Below, piece after piece: positions 11,141 through 47,290 of a stretch of DNA of 64,000 nt. The notes under the pieces were generated by a model, which worked only from the letters and a program-made list of their open reading frames with translations, did not search any database and was not told where the DNA came from. This stretch comes from Larus michahellis. Lineage: Eukaryota; Chordata; Aves; Charadriiformes; Laridae. The DNA lies in contig NC_133907.1 of assembly GCF_964199755.1 (NCBI RefSeq), forward strand, positions 4,469,001 through 4,533,000, in the 5' to 3' direction. Made by a program: the position numbers and the translations under genes. The stretch's first letter is position 1. The number at the start of each line of letters is the position of its first letter.

Positions 11141-11221
11141 CCGGGGCGTTGCGGTTGTCCTGGCCGTGCCGTGCCGCGGGAACCGCGGCACGGCACGGCC
11201 GGGACAACCGCAACGCCCCGG
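11141..11221. repeat. Near-perfect GC-rich palindrome, 39-bp arms, 3-nt loop
   Basis: The left arm at 11141-11179 and right arm at 11183-11221 are reverse complements with a single mismatch, separated by GAA. Pairing resumes outward after two mismatches for about six more bases on each side. A transcript from either strand would form a very stable hairpin. No terminal inverted repeats of a known transposon or target duplication are evident. Confidence 0.9.
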
Positions 11222-11488
11222 CAGGACCCCCCAGTCCTATCCACGGGCTATTTTTAGGATGCTGGCAGGATAATGGGGGGGTGTTGTTATATTTGGGGGA
11301 GGCGGTTGGGATGAGTTGGGGGGGAATAAGAAAGAAAACTCGAATCGAAACCAGCGTGAACGGGCCCTGGTGGGACCCCACAAGAGCAGCACCCCCCGCC
11401 TCCGCCCGCCCCCCTCCCCCCTGCAAAACAGGGTCCCCATCAAACCAAAGGGCTTATCCTGCACTCTGCTAAAACCTGGGGGCACGGG

Positions 11489-11519
11489 GGTTTGGGGGGG
11501 GGGGGGGGGGACGTGGGGG
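11489..11519. repeat. Poly-G tract
   Basis: An uninterrupted run of about 18 G with further G-runs on both sides; similar runs occur near 11,030, 11,275, 11,695 and 11,805. This is G-quadruplex-prone on the plus strand. Confidence 0.8.
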
Positions 11520-12341
11520 GATCTCCTACCCACTCCTGGCAATGCAGCACCTCTCCCAGCCCAGGTCCCAGAGGCGGAGCAGGGCAAGGACCCCCGAGCA
11601 TCCCTTGCCCTCCCCTCCCTGCATCCCCCCGCCCCAGACGGCTGCTTGAACCCCCGGTGAAACCCCCGGGGAAAGGTGCCCCCCATCCCCTCCAAGGGGG
11701 GGGCGAGTGGGGGGTGTCCCTCCGGCCCATAGCACCCATCACCTCCCCGCGGCTGCAGCCCCCCCGGGACCGAAGAGGGTGGCCGAGGAGCCGGTGGGGA
11801 GTGGGGGGGGGGGGGTCAGGGATGCCGGGGTGGCCGTGGTCCAGGCGGGAGCCATGTGGCCCAGCCCGCGGGGACACCCGGCCGTGGGCAGCCGCCCGGC
11901 TCCGCTGAGGTCGCACAGCCCACTGCTGCCACCTCGCGTCCTCCGCGGACGTCCCCGCAGCCACACAAGCCGGGCTGGCCCCGTCCGTCCGGCTGGAGAG
12001 GGGCTGGGGAAACTGAGGCAGGGGCGCAACGCCAGCCCTCCCTCCCCCGGCCGCTGCTCCAGCCCTGCCGCGGCTCGGGGAGCGGGAATGGCTTCCCAGA
12101 AAAGCAGCTCCGGCAGCAGAGCCCCCATCCTCCACCGCCCATGCGTGCAGCATGGGGAACCCGGGGGCCAGGGATGAAGGCAGGGGGGGCAGAGAGAGGA
12201 TGCCATGGTGCCCGCTCCTTCCCGGGTTTGCATGGCCCCTGCGCCGTGCCCGGACCCTGCAACGTGCCAGCCGCATCCACAGCACAAGAGCCCCTGGGTC
12301 ACCAGATAAAGCACCCAAAGGGCTTCCAGGGAAGGAGAGAT

Positions 12342-12347
12342 TTTATT
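12342..12347 (-). terminator. Candidate polyadenylation signal of C20orf204
   Basis: AATAAA on the minus strand, about 770 nt past the C20orf204 stop codon and in the right orientation. This would give a 3' UTR near 0.8 kb. Assignment is by position. Confidence 0.5.
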
Positions 12348-13113
12348 TCTGGCTTCCCAGAGGCTGTTTGCCACCCAAAAAGGGAGCGGGGACCCCGGCC
12401 AGGGCGCTGGCAGAGTGCGGGGAGGAGGGAGGATGCTCCTCAGCTCACCAAACCTCATGTCCCTCAGGGCTTGACTCACAGGGGGGTGCTGGGGCAGCTG
12501 CAGGGCCAGGCACACGGGTCCCTCTGGCTCAAGCCTTGGCCTCGAGTCACCGCAGCTACCTGGGGTTTTGCTGTTTATCAGCAGGCACTGGTGCTCCCCA
12601 GGCTTCCCCCAGCACCCAGTGATGCACCCCGGCTTCCCTGTCCACCACGGGTCCCAGCAGTGCACTAGGGACACGTGTGCCCGTCCACGCTCAGAGCCTT
12701 GCGGATGCACAACGGTCCCACTTCCAGCAGAGTCCTCCGAGCCGTGGCCCCACGCATCCTCTTTGTGCCCCGAAAAGCAACCGTTGTCCTCAAGAAAGCA
12801 GCAGGTGATGCAGGGCCAGGAGCATCACAGAAATCCAACACCTTGCCTCCTTTTTTCAGCTCTTCCCCTTCTTCTCTGGTGTTCCAGCTTCCTGCGCAGC
12901 CATCCCACGACAAACCAACCCGCCAGCCCCCACCACCTGCGATGGGGCCTGTCCCCAGGTACCGCTTGAAACAGCGGGACGAATTCAACTCGGGCACCCG
13001 CTGGTAGCACCTCTGCTGCTTTCAGGGTTGAATTTGCCCCGGGTTTCCAAACAAGATGCCGGCAGCCACGGTACCGGAGCAGCACATCCCTCCGGCGCGC
13101 AGTGAGGGCATCC

Positions 13114-13269
13114 CTACGAGTCCCGGGGGACACGGCGAGGTGAGTGCAGGGCGTAGAGCTTCTCCCAGCAGGTCGCCAGCCTCTCCGCCTTCCTCCCGAT
13201 CTCCCGCAGCAGCTTCCTCCTGCGGCCGGGTCCCCCTCGCCGGGGCTGCGCCGGGATGTGCGGCGGGCT
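13114..13269 (-). CDS. C20orf204: C20orf204 coding exon 5 (last)
   Basis: Codons 119-169 and stop. The acceptor is an AG after a moderate pyrimidine tract. It encodes an Arg/Gly-rich linker, then the last amphipathic helix with ATCWEKLYALHS, ending RDS-stop as in the human protein. Confidence 0.85.
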   Translation of the reverse strand, partial: SPPHIPAQPRRGGPGRRRKLLREIGRKAERLATCWEKLYALHSPRRVPRDS

Positions 13270-16200
13270 CTGCGGTCAGCGTGCCGAGGGAGCAGAAACA
13301 CCCCCCCAACACCACGCAGGCGTTAGTCTGGGGAAAAAAAGCCACCACCCCAGCACCGAGGACGCGCCTGGCACATCACACCCCACGCACCTGGGGTTTG
13401 CGTGGGCAAAGCTGCAGGATGGAGTGGCCAAACCGCTGGTGGCCACAGCAAGGACGTGCTCACAAGTCCCCAGAGCTGGCCGTCCCCCCCATAAGCTGGT
13501 AGCACGCACCCCACAGCGCCCCCATGGCCAGGGCAGAGGGCCAGGTTGGGTCTGCAGGCATTTTTCCAGAGGAGAGGCACCTCCGCCCCACACCAGCAAA
13601 CCCCAGACAGGGTTAGTCCCCGCTGATCTCCCCGGCGATGGCGGGGAGGACGACAGCACCGAGCCACAGCTGTCACTTTGCTGCCCTGGGGTTTCCCCGC
13701 TGTTTAGTGAGTTGCTGGTGGCTGCCATAGGGAAACCTCCCGGGAATCCCCAGCAGAGCCCCAGGGATGTCCAGGGAGCCCAGACCAGCCCTTTGGGGAG
13801 AAATCCCAGTTCCTGTCTACAAGCACCCAGGCGCAAGAGCAGGACTGGGTGCGCCCACCCACCGGGCGAGCATCCCACTGGGATGAGGCTGTTCCCATCA
13901 GCCATGGCATCGTAGTATGGGCAGAGAAACACGCTTGGGAGCTGTTGGGAAAAACCCAGCAGCTTGTCCCACGCTGCCACAGACAGACTTCCCTCCCCAA
14001 GCAGTTTAAAGCTCACAGGGACGCGCTGTCAGCATCCCCCAGCCACAAACCCAGCACAGACCTTCACCCCCGCCCCAGGATGCTGCAGGCAGAGCCTGGA
14101 GACTCCTCATGGGCAGCCAGGAGAGCGCACAACAGGGCAGGATGGGGAACTGGGAGTCACTGGGGTGACTGGGAAGGGGCAGGGCTCCCACCTTGCTGAT
14201 TTTCCTGCAGTTCTCCCTGAGCACGAAGTCGGTGTTCCTGGCCACCTTCCAGACCGCCAGCTCCTCGGGGCCGCGCAGGGTGCTGGCCGCCACCTCCCGC
14301 AGGGACATGCTGATGTTGTAGATGGAGAGCAGGATCTTCTGGTCCTGGGGGAGGAGAGAAGCGCGTCCCAGGTGGGGAGGGGGCTCGGCGGCTCTGCCAG
14401 GGGCTCAGCCCGCATGATGCCCCAGCCCCAGGTCCCTTGTGCTCACCTTGTCCGAGCGACAAGCCGTCCCGACCCTTCCACTCCTGTCCTCCGACCCAGT
14501 CAGGTTTTTCTGGAGAAACAAAGCATTTATTTCAGGCATCCCAAAGCATCAGTGTCTACCACACGGGGCAGGAATCCCCCGTTTCAACACAGCGCTCTCT
14601 CCAGTAATGCCAGCAAAGCGGCCAGCCCCATGTTAAGCTTCCAAGCTCATCCCTCCCTGCCCACATCCTGCAGCGGGGCCGCATCCAGCTCAGCAGCATC
14701 CCCCGGAGCAGGGAGCCAGGCCCCCGGGCAGACACCCCCACCTTGGCTCACCAGGTTCTGGATCTCATGGAAGATGACGGCGCGGTACTGCCGGAGGATT
14801 TTGGCGATGCTGCACCTCTTGCCTCTGCTCAGTGCGGCGACGAGCAGGAGGAGCAGAACAGCGCAAGAGAGCGCCCGGGGGAGAATCTGCACGGGGAAAC
14901 GCTCGTGTCAGCGGCGGGGGAAGGCAGGGATGAAGGGATGCTCCGGGCTCTGCCCCCAGCCCCTCACCATGAAACCCCATCAGACCTGTCCCTGAAGATG
15001 CAGCGTGTGCAGGAGGGGGTCAACTGTGTCCTCTTCCAGAGGACGTCCTCCCAGCCGGGCCACCTCCTCTTGGAGCAGAACCTTTGAGAAACTGCTCCAG
15101 CTTCAACCCAGTCCAGGCAGCGCTGCCCGTGGCACCCACTGAGCTCTCTCCAGTGCCAGCAGCCACGTGCCAGGGACCTTTGCGGGTCTACAGGGTCTGT
15201 CCCCAAGCTCTGCCCCAACAGAGTCCCCAGTAGCTCCCCAGCTTGTGGCATTTCAAGGCCAGACCTCAACTACCAAAAATCAAGGGGAGCAGAAAGGGAC
15301 ATGCCCTGCTCTTTGGAGAGGAGCTGGAGGCAGGGAGCTGCCTGGTTCACCACCAGCAAATCCCCACGCCATGACACAAACGGCTTCGGGCACCCTCGGA
15401 AGGATGCTCTCCGCACTGCCGCAGACCCTGCGGCACAGACACGGCATTTTTTGCAGCTCCCACGCAGCCCCTGCTTGTCGCCGGGTTGGATGCCCTCACC
15501 CAAGAGCCAGATAAGAAGCAGCACAAGCGCCCGCTCTCGCCAGCGTGTCCCGGCTGCCTCCGAGCTTCCCTCCTGGCTCCAAGCCTTCCCGGCAGCCCCG
15601 AGCTGGCCCCAGCAGAGCGGGGAAACCCAAGTGCTGACATCCGAGCTGGCAGGGAGCACGGGGAGGGGGCGGCCGGACCCTCCGAGGGATGAGTTCCGGG
15701 GCTTTGATGAAAAGCCAGCGCAACCTCAGGTGACCGGGAGCGGGGATATTTGAGCAGTCCCACAGCAGCGGGGCGAGGATGGGAAGCCCGATAACACGCA
15801 CAGCATCTGCCAGGAAAGGAGCCCGACAGATCTCCACGTCTCCGCGTGGCTGAGAGATGGCACAGTGCTGCAGCCCCATCCTGGCATCGGGGCATTTCTG
15901 TCATCTCCCATTTGCAGGAAAAACCCCCCAAAAATCCCCCCCCCCCCCATCATCTCTCCCTCTCCAGGTGTCAGGTCTGGGCAGGCAGAAAGCAGCTCAG
16001 CTCCTTCCAAATATGCAACCCCTGTGCTGTGGCCAAAGCCTGCAAGGAGGAAGGGGCAGGCAGCTCTGCCGGCATCCGCCTGCCCCTAGCCCCAGCTCGC
16101 ATCTCGGCAGGTTCACTGCCGTCCCAGCCGCGTCTGCCTCTCGGGCTTGGCTTTCTGCTCAGAGAAGCCAGAAGGAAGAAGTTTCCTTGCTGAAGTCCAA

Positions 16201-18099
16201 GCCCAGGCAGGCACCATCCATCCTGCCCTTCGGTGGGAACCCAGAGGGTTTGGTTGTAAAACTGGCATCTGCTCTGTGGTTCCTCACTGGTCCTGGCTCC
16301 CAAAGGGCAAGGAAACCTTTCCCACCCTCCTGCTCCCGCAGCTCAGCAGGAGCAATGGGGGCTTAACACAAGGCAAGACCCAACACGCCGCAGCTCTGGG
16401 AACCCACGGACACAGGCATCACCTTGGAGCAGAAGCATGAGCGAGGAGATGAGCAAATCCACGTGCAACCAGTACAAATCCCACTGGACCCTTCAGCTTC
16501 CTTAATCGCAGCATGCCTTCCAGTAGAGATGTGCTGGGCCCCATCCAGGGGACGGGAAGGGCAGGGAAAAGCCTCCCCAGGCTGCTGGCTTTGCTCTCTG
16601 CAAACCCACAGAGATCTCACCCCGGGGGGATTCAGCAGAGCACCGAGGGTATAACGCTCAGGGACACCAAAGGAGAGCGCTGCTTCCATGAGGACACCCT
16701 GTCCAAAGTCTAAGGGTTGCTCTCAGGAAGCCTCCGCCGCCAGGAAGACAAGGCCATGAGATTTAGATTTTACCATTAAGCTGGGAATGACTTCCCTGAA
16801 GTGGCTTATTAAACAACTGGGACCAAATTCCAGGAGAAAGCACACCATTTACAGCATTTCCAGGCAGCCGAGCCTGGCACTGGACTCTCAGTCTTTAGCA
16901 TGGGAGGAAACTCAGCCTGCAATTAAAAAAGCTCATCAAGCAGCCGGGAGAGGAGCTCGGAGGGTGCAGTAGGTGCTTCCCACCACCCCCACAGAGAGCA
17001 GGGAAGCGGCGGTGGCAAGAGAGGGATGTGGGGGAGAGATGAAGCCGGCAAACCCCAGTCCTCGCCATTGCTTCCCACCCTTCAGGACGAAGATGAGCTC
17101 TGCAGCTGATTTGGGGTTATTCCTTCTCCCCTTGCCCCCATTCCCGCAGCAGCAGGCTGCAGGTAGCCTGGGCAGCTCTGGCATTCGGCACATCCCTTCC
17201 CACGGGAGGGCTGGCAGGGAAGGAGCAGCTCGGGGAGAGCGGGTGCAGGACAGTCACAGCGTGCTCCGCCTGGCAGGGAAAGCTAATCTCTTCCTCAACT
17301 CTAATCCTCCAGCAAATACGAGGAGATAAGGGAAATCACCATTATTGATAGAGCAGCTCCTGGTGGCACTCGTGCTGGCCCCAGCCACCCTGGCAGCAAC
17401 AGGCAATGCCGGCCGCCAGCCCGGGAGCCCCACTGGGGTGCCCAGGTCCTTCCAGCCAGATGGACCCTGTCCCCAAGACCCACGTACCCAAAGGGACCCT
17501 GCCACCACCCAGAGCCCCAGCACCTGCCACAGCCCCGGGCAGGGACAGACCCTCCGTTCTCGCCCTGGGGACCAGCCAGGTCCAAGCCCCATCCCAGCCA
17601 ATTCCAAGTGCAATCCCGGCGACAGCAGTCTGGTCCCTCTGGACCAGCCCTCCCACCGGACCGGAGCCCCTTCCCCACCAGCGTCCAGCTCCATCCCGCC
17701 GCGACCCTCCCCGCCGGATCCAAGCCCCATCCTGACCCTGCCCAGCCCCGTTCCGACTGGTCCAAGGGCTTTCCCGGCCGGATCAGCCCCGTGCTGACCA
17801 GTCCGAGTCCCTTTTCCCGGCTGGACCAGCCCCTTCCCGGCCGGACCGGCCCCTCTCCCGGTCGGTCCAAGCCCCATCCCAGGAGAACCAGCCGCGTCCC
17901 GAGGGGTGTCCCAAGCCGCGTCCCGGCTGCTGCGAGTCCCACCCCGGCGGAACCGACCCCATCCCGGCGGTGCGGGGGGTGGGGGGCTCCGGTCCGGCAC
18001 CCTACCGGGGATGGGGGGAGCGGGCCGCCCCCTCCCGCAGATCCGCACCCCTCGGAGAGGGAAAGGGAAAAGGGGCAGCGGCCCCGGCGCACTCACCAT
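13114..18099 (-). CDS. C20orf204: C20orf204 orthologue: small secreted, helical, cysteine-containing protein
   Basis: Spliced CDS of 169 codons from five exons: 18099-18097, 14886-14752, 14509-14447, 14344-14192, 13269-13114. All four introns are GT-AG and phase 0. Residues 2-22 form a hydrophobic signal peptide. The mature part has about four amphipathic helices: near 27-46, 68-90, 93-115 and 136-160. Cysteines are at 26, 63, 113 and 152. N-glycosylation sequons are NLT at 48 and NIS at 77. It matches remembered human C20orf204 at CS..LRxYRAxIF, KNLT, ILLSI and ATCWEKL and ends in RDS; the human protein has the same four cysteines. Position also fits: downstream of PRPF6 on the same strand. 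Work I recall on human C20orf204 describes an intracellular, nucleolin-binding microprotein, but the features here favour secretion. The receptor and function are unknown. The one-codon first exon is the least certain part. Confidence 0.85.
14192..14344 (-). CDS. C20orf204: C20orf204 coding exon 4
   Basis: 51 codons (68-118), phase 0 at both ends, with an acceptor after a strong CT-rich tract and donor AAG|GTGGGA. It encodes two helices with the ILLSIYNIS and LAVWKVARNTD motifs and Cys113. Confidence 0.9.
14447..14509 (-). CDS. C20orf204: C20orf204 coding exon 3
   Basis: A 21-codon microexon (47-67), phase 0, flanked by a TTTCTCCAG acceptor and GTGAGC donor. It encodes KNLTG, with the N-glycosylation sequon, and Cys63, aligning with the human KNLT segment. 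Confidence 0.9.
14752..14886 (-). CDS. C20orf204: C20orf204 coding exon 2 (signal peptide and first helix)
   Basis: 45 codons (2-46). The exon has no ATG of its own at its 5' end, and the CCCCGTGCAG acceptor directly precedes ATT CTC, so the start codon must come from an upstream exon. It encodes the hydrophobic core of the signal peptide, a likely cleavage region near SRG, Cys26 and LRQYRAVIF. Confidence 0.9.
14887..18096 (-). other. C20orf204: C20orf204 intron 1
   Basis: About 3.2 kb with GC-rich unique sequence, an AT-richer patch near 16.7-16.95 kb and a degenerate minisatellite near its 5' end. No other exon or RNA gene is recognised. Confidence 0.55.
17560..17960. repeat. Degenerate GC-rich minisatellite
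   Basis: Imperfect repeats of roughly 25-30 bp built on GGACCAGCCCC-TTCCCGGCC. They are diverged in length and sequence and lie in C20orf204 intron 1. They create long Gly/Arg/Pro-rich open frames on both strands that should not be taken as genes. Confidence 0.7.
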
Positions 18100-18440
18100 G
18101 GAGCCCCCGAGGGCGCGGACCCCGCGGCGGCTCCCGGGGAGCCCGGCTCGGCCCGGCCCCTCCGCCGCGTCCCGCTCCGCCGGGGCTCGCGGTTTGAACT
18201 TGGCTCCACGGTGGGAGGGGACGGGCCCGGCCACACCGCCGCCGGCCCAGCCCCGGCCCCCGCGGGGGAGTGCTGCCCCGCGGCCCCGGCATCGCCTGCC
18301 GCCCCCCCCCCCCCCGCCCCGGGCCACCGGCTGCTGCCCCCGGGCGAGCGGAGAGGCCCGGGCAGGGATGGCGGCAGCCAGGGCTGGGAGAGCGGGGAGT
18401 CGTGTCTGCGGCTCCAGGAGACAGGTCCCATCTGGGCCGG
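17960..18440. promoter_or_regulatory. C20orf204: CpG-rich block at the C20orf204 5' end
   Basis: Dense CpG and G/C runs surround the proposed ATG and extend upstream of it on the minus strand. It is a likely TATA-less promoter. The transcription start is not resolved. Confidence 0.5.
18097..18099 (-). CDS. C20orf204: C20orf204 coding exon 1: start codon only
   Basis: Proposed first coding exon: ATG followed at once by the strong donor GTGAGT, in a CpG-rich block suited to a promoter. Joining it to exon 2 gives M-ILPRAL and a canonical signal peptide in frame. An alternative upstream exon cannot be excluded. Confidence 0.6.
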
Positions 18441-19074
18441 AGGGTCAGGGCAGCAGAGGGTCCCCCTGCCCCGAAGGGCCCAGCAGAGCCGGCACCCCGC
18501 GGCCTCACCCACTGGGGATCCAAAGCGACACGCGTCCCTGCGCCACAGCAGGGCTGGGGCTGTGTTTCGTTGGTACAAAGGTGCGCCAGAGCCCAGGGAC
18601 ACAGACCACCGCAAGTTTCGATTTCTGTTAGCGTTTGTGTTGATCGTTATCATTCTGGATTCACAGCCAGCAGCTGCCGCTAAGCCGGGTCAGCACTCAC
18701 AAGTGCGACATACAACAGACATGAGACCCCTAAAATACCTACACGCATGGTGGGCACGTGCTTTCAGCTGAAGCCCCCTCCTGTTTCCCCTCCAGGATTT
18801 GAACAGGCACATCAGCATCCCAGAAAACTGCCCTGACTCAGTTTCAATTGCTTTTGTACAAGAGGCAATGGAAAGAAAAAAAAAAAAGAGAATTAGAGAA
18901 TTGACAGCAACAAGGCTCTACTGAAGAGCAGAGCGCGTGTGTTCTAGCAAGAGATAAAAGAAATGGGTGAATAATCCAGCTCTTTCTCAGCTTGGCAAGA
19001 ATGTTCCACCACGCAAAGTGGGAACCACAGCATACACAACAACATACCGCTGAAGACAGGACCCATATAACTTG
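18440..19074. other. Short gap between PRPF6 3' end and C20orf204 promoter
   Basis: Roughly 0.6 kb separates the candidate PRPF6 polyadenylation site from the CpG block of the next gene on the same strand. No exon is recognised. The GC-to-AT transition occurs here. Confidence 0.5.
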
Positions 19075-19080
19075 TTTATT
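19075..19080 (-). terminator. PRPF6: Candidate PRPF6 polyadenylation signal
   Basis: AATAAA on the minus strand, in AT-rich context with a U/A-rich flank, in the correct orientation after PRPF6. Confidence 0.5.
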
Positions 19081-21618
19081 GAGCTCTATATATAGTTAAA
19101 ATTCGTAGGTGCCATAATCCATTTCAAAAACAGAAAGACATCTACAAACATTAAAAGGCTCTAAGATTAATGGTCCCTTTTACCTCAAAAAAAAAAAAAA
19201 TAATCCCATACCCAAGGAATGTAACCCCCACCCTGGGCCAGGGGAAAGGGAAACTGCAAATACACAGAGCAGGTGGCAAAAGGAGCTGGGTGCTGCGAGG
19301 ATGCAGCATCCAGCCCAGGTCCCCTTCCCCAGGGCTTCCAGAACATCTCGGTGCACAGCGCTGGGAAACAATCTCTTCCCTCACCACCCACAAAGGGCAA
19401 CTCTCCTCCAGCAAGTCCTTCCCGTGCGTTTTCTCAATCCCAGGGCTTTCCCAACAAATCCTTACGGGATGCGGCAAATTCACACCCTGATCCGTGGGCG
19501 CACACACAGTATCTGGCTCAAGGGAGATGCTCCAAACACAAGTTGGGAATCTCTCCGGCAAGACAAGACATGACACCACAGTTCCAACATCCCTCCCCAT
19601 CCCAACATCCCCCGCCACCAAACGAGAGCACCGCAGGGCAGAGGGATTTATGTACCACCGGCACTCAGCCTTCCCGAGCGCATCACAACGCTAGGAAGTG
19701 CCACAGCAACCGAAATGCCATATTCCCTTCCCAGAGAAGCAGGATACAGTCCCCCTGTCCCACCACTCAGACAGGTCACACCACGGAGGAAGAATAAACG
19801 CTGCGTGAGAAGCACAAGGGGCTGACGAAGGACACCACGTGTTGAAAACTACTTTTTAGCATTTTTTTTTTCTCCTTCAGTTGCTGGCTCAGTCTTGAAA
19901 TCCTGGTCTAGCCATGTTCCCTTCCCACATGTCCGCCCTCCTCTTTTCACAACAGATTGATGACTCCGTTCTCTTCCCCAAATTCCCCCCCTTCCCTTTG
20001 CAGAAGCCCACACCCGGGACGGATGCCAGCGACGGCACGAAATCCCTGAGCAAGAGTCTCTCAACTCCCAACACCTCTCACTCACCTTTGGGCAACTACA
20101 ATTCCACGGGACATCCGTGATCTACACCCTCCTTAATGAAAACGCAGCTTCACACGCTTTCACCAGCTATTCAAGAGAAAACACAAGAGTTTCCGTTATA
20201 AACCCAAAGAAAAACAGGCTTTTCTTGCTTCAAGACCAACCGTTTCAACTTCAGTGCTTAAAAACAGGCTTCTCATCCTTTCTGGCAAGTGGCACGACGC
20301 GGTGTAACCACCGCTGGCAGAAACATTCCCAGCGTGGCGGGAGCCTGATAAATTCAAAGGTTTCTGCTATCAGACCCACTCTTCCCAGTCAAAGGGCAAG
20401 ACCACATTCAAAGAGAAGGTCAGGAAACAAAAAAAAACACCAACCAAGCTGTATTTTATACATATCATCCAAACAAAGTGATAAGGGGTTTTCTCCGCCA
20501 ACTAAATACATTATAAAACACACAAACACAGGCCTGGGTGCTTTTGCTATATCCTAACAAGTAAGACATTACAGCTTTTCATTCAACGATCACAAGAAAG
20601 TCAGGTTTTTAGGGGTCAAACTAATACAGATTACAAGTGTAGAAAATTGAAGACAGCTTATGAAGGGTCCCAAACACAAAGCTTTTCCTCTCAAGAATTT
20701 CCTTTTTTCCATCTGCACTTGAAGAGAGTCATCCCAAACATCCCAACTGAAGGCAGCTGTCACTGTAAAAGTGCACATTCTCTCAACGGCTCTGAACAAA
20801 GGTTGTTTCTTCAAATAGGCCTTCAGGGATTGCTGGATTTTGCCTTCTTACTTTAAAATACCACTGTGCTTAATGCGCTTAACGAAATCAGACACCTAAA
20901 GAATAAAGTTATACTATATACATTTAAAAAATTGAGGAAGAGGTCTCTAAAAATATGCTCTTGAATTTCACAAAATGCTCCATCTGCTTCAGGTTGGAGG
21001 AACACCCCTGAGTCGCGCTGCAGCTTGCCAGCAGAAGAGACCGAGCTCAGCCAGGCTTGTGGCAAAAAACTGAAAAAAGAGGGGCCAAGCCCAGCCCTTC
21101 CCCTCGGCTGCTGCCTTCCCCCAGCACAACTCCACATTCAGGGGATTCAAACAGCAACAAACCAGACTTGCCGACACCAAACCAGCATCAGATGGGCCAA
21201 ACACTAAAGAAACTGCACCAAGAGGGACAGGAGGGGAATGCATGCTAGGGAAGAAACCAGAGGAACTGCTAAATGTCAGAATCCGTACAAGCACTAATCA
21301 AAGTTTGTATTTATGGGGGAGACTCAGGCATCAAAATCACAATGCCAAGGGAGCCTCACAAGGCTCCTCGTCTCTCCTGCGTGACACCAGCAACAGCGCT
21401 GAGATGTGCCGCAGAAGCTGATGACCGCATTGTGGGAGCCAAGGGCACTATCACAGGGAAGAGAAGGATGCGGCTTTTTGTTTTGGAAGAAAGATCTTTC
21501 ATATTGCCACCGATCTCCTGTCCTCCAAAATCCGTGTCACCATAAGGGCGAATGCACCGAAAGCAGGTAAGCAGACAAGTCCTACAGAGATGACTAACGC
21601 AGCTGAAGCCAGCATACT
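19075..21618 (-). other. PRPF6: Candidate PRPF6 3' UTR
   Basis: About 2.5 kb follow the PRPF6 stop without any large exon. The first AATAAA I find on the minus strand after the stop is at 19075-19080, so the UTR may extend to about 19,060. An upstream non-canonical signal would give a shorter UTR. Confidence 0.5.
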
Positions 21619-47103
<25,485 letters not shown>

Positions 47104-47224
47104 TTAATTACAAACGCGATCCTTCTCCTTTTGCATTTGTGATTCACGGAGCAGATGGTGCGCCGTTCGTGTACAGCCAGCGGCGCCTTGGGCTGCCGGG
47201 GCTCTGCCGGCAGCGGGGTCTGCT

Positions 47225-47290
47225 GGGGATGGGGATGATGAGGATGGGGATGATGGGGATGATATGGATGATGGGGATGATGGGGGTGCT
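47225..47290. repeat. GGGGATGATGA-type short tandem repeat
   Basis: Repeats of GGGGATGAT/GAGGATGGG units with small variations. Simple sequence. Confidence 0.75.

Larger units (their letters stand above)
8926..12330. other. Intergenic region without recognisable genes
   Basis: High-GC sequence with G- and C-runs and long composition-driven open frames on both strands. I find no protein family motif and no supported exon. Notable contents, a palindrome and G-runs, are listed separately. Confidence 0.6.

Noticed and set aside
17254-18771. 357-codon (-) and 387-codon (+) open frames
   Set aside because: They arise from the GC-rich minisatellite and CpG block at the C20orf204 5' end; Gly/Pro/Arg repeats on both strands are a composition effect.
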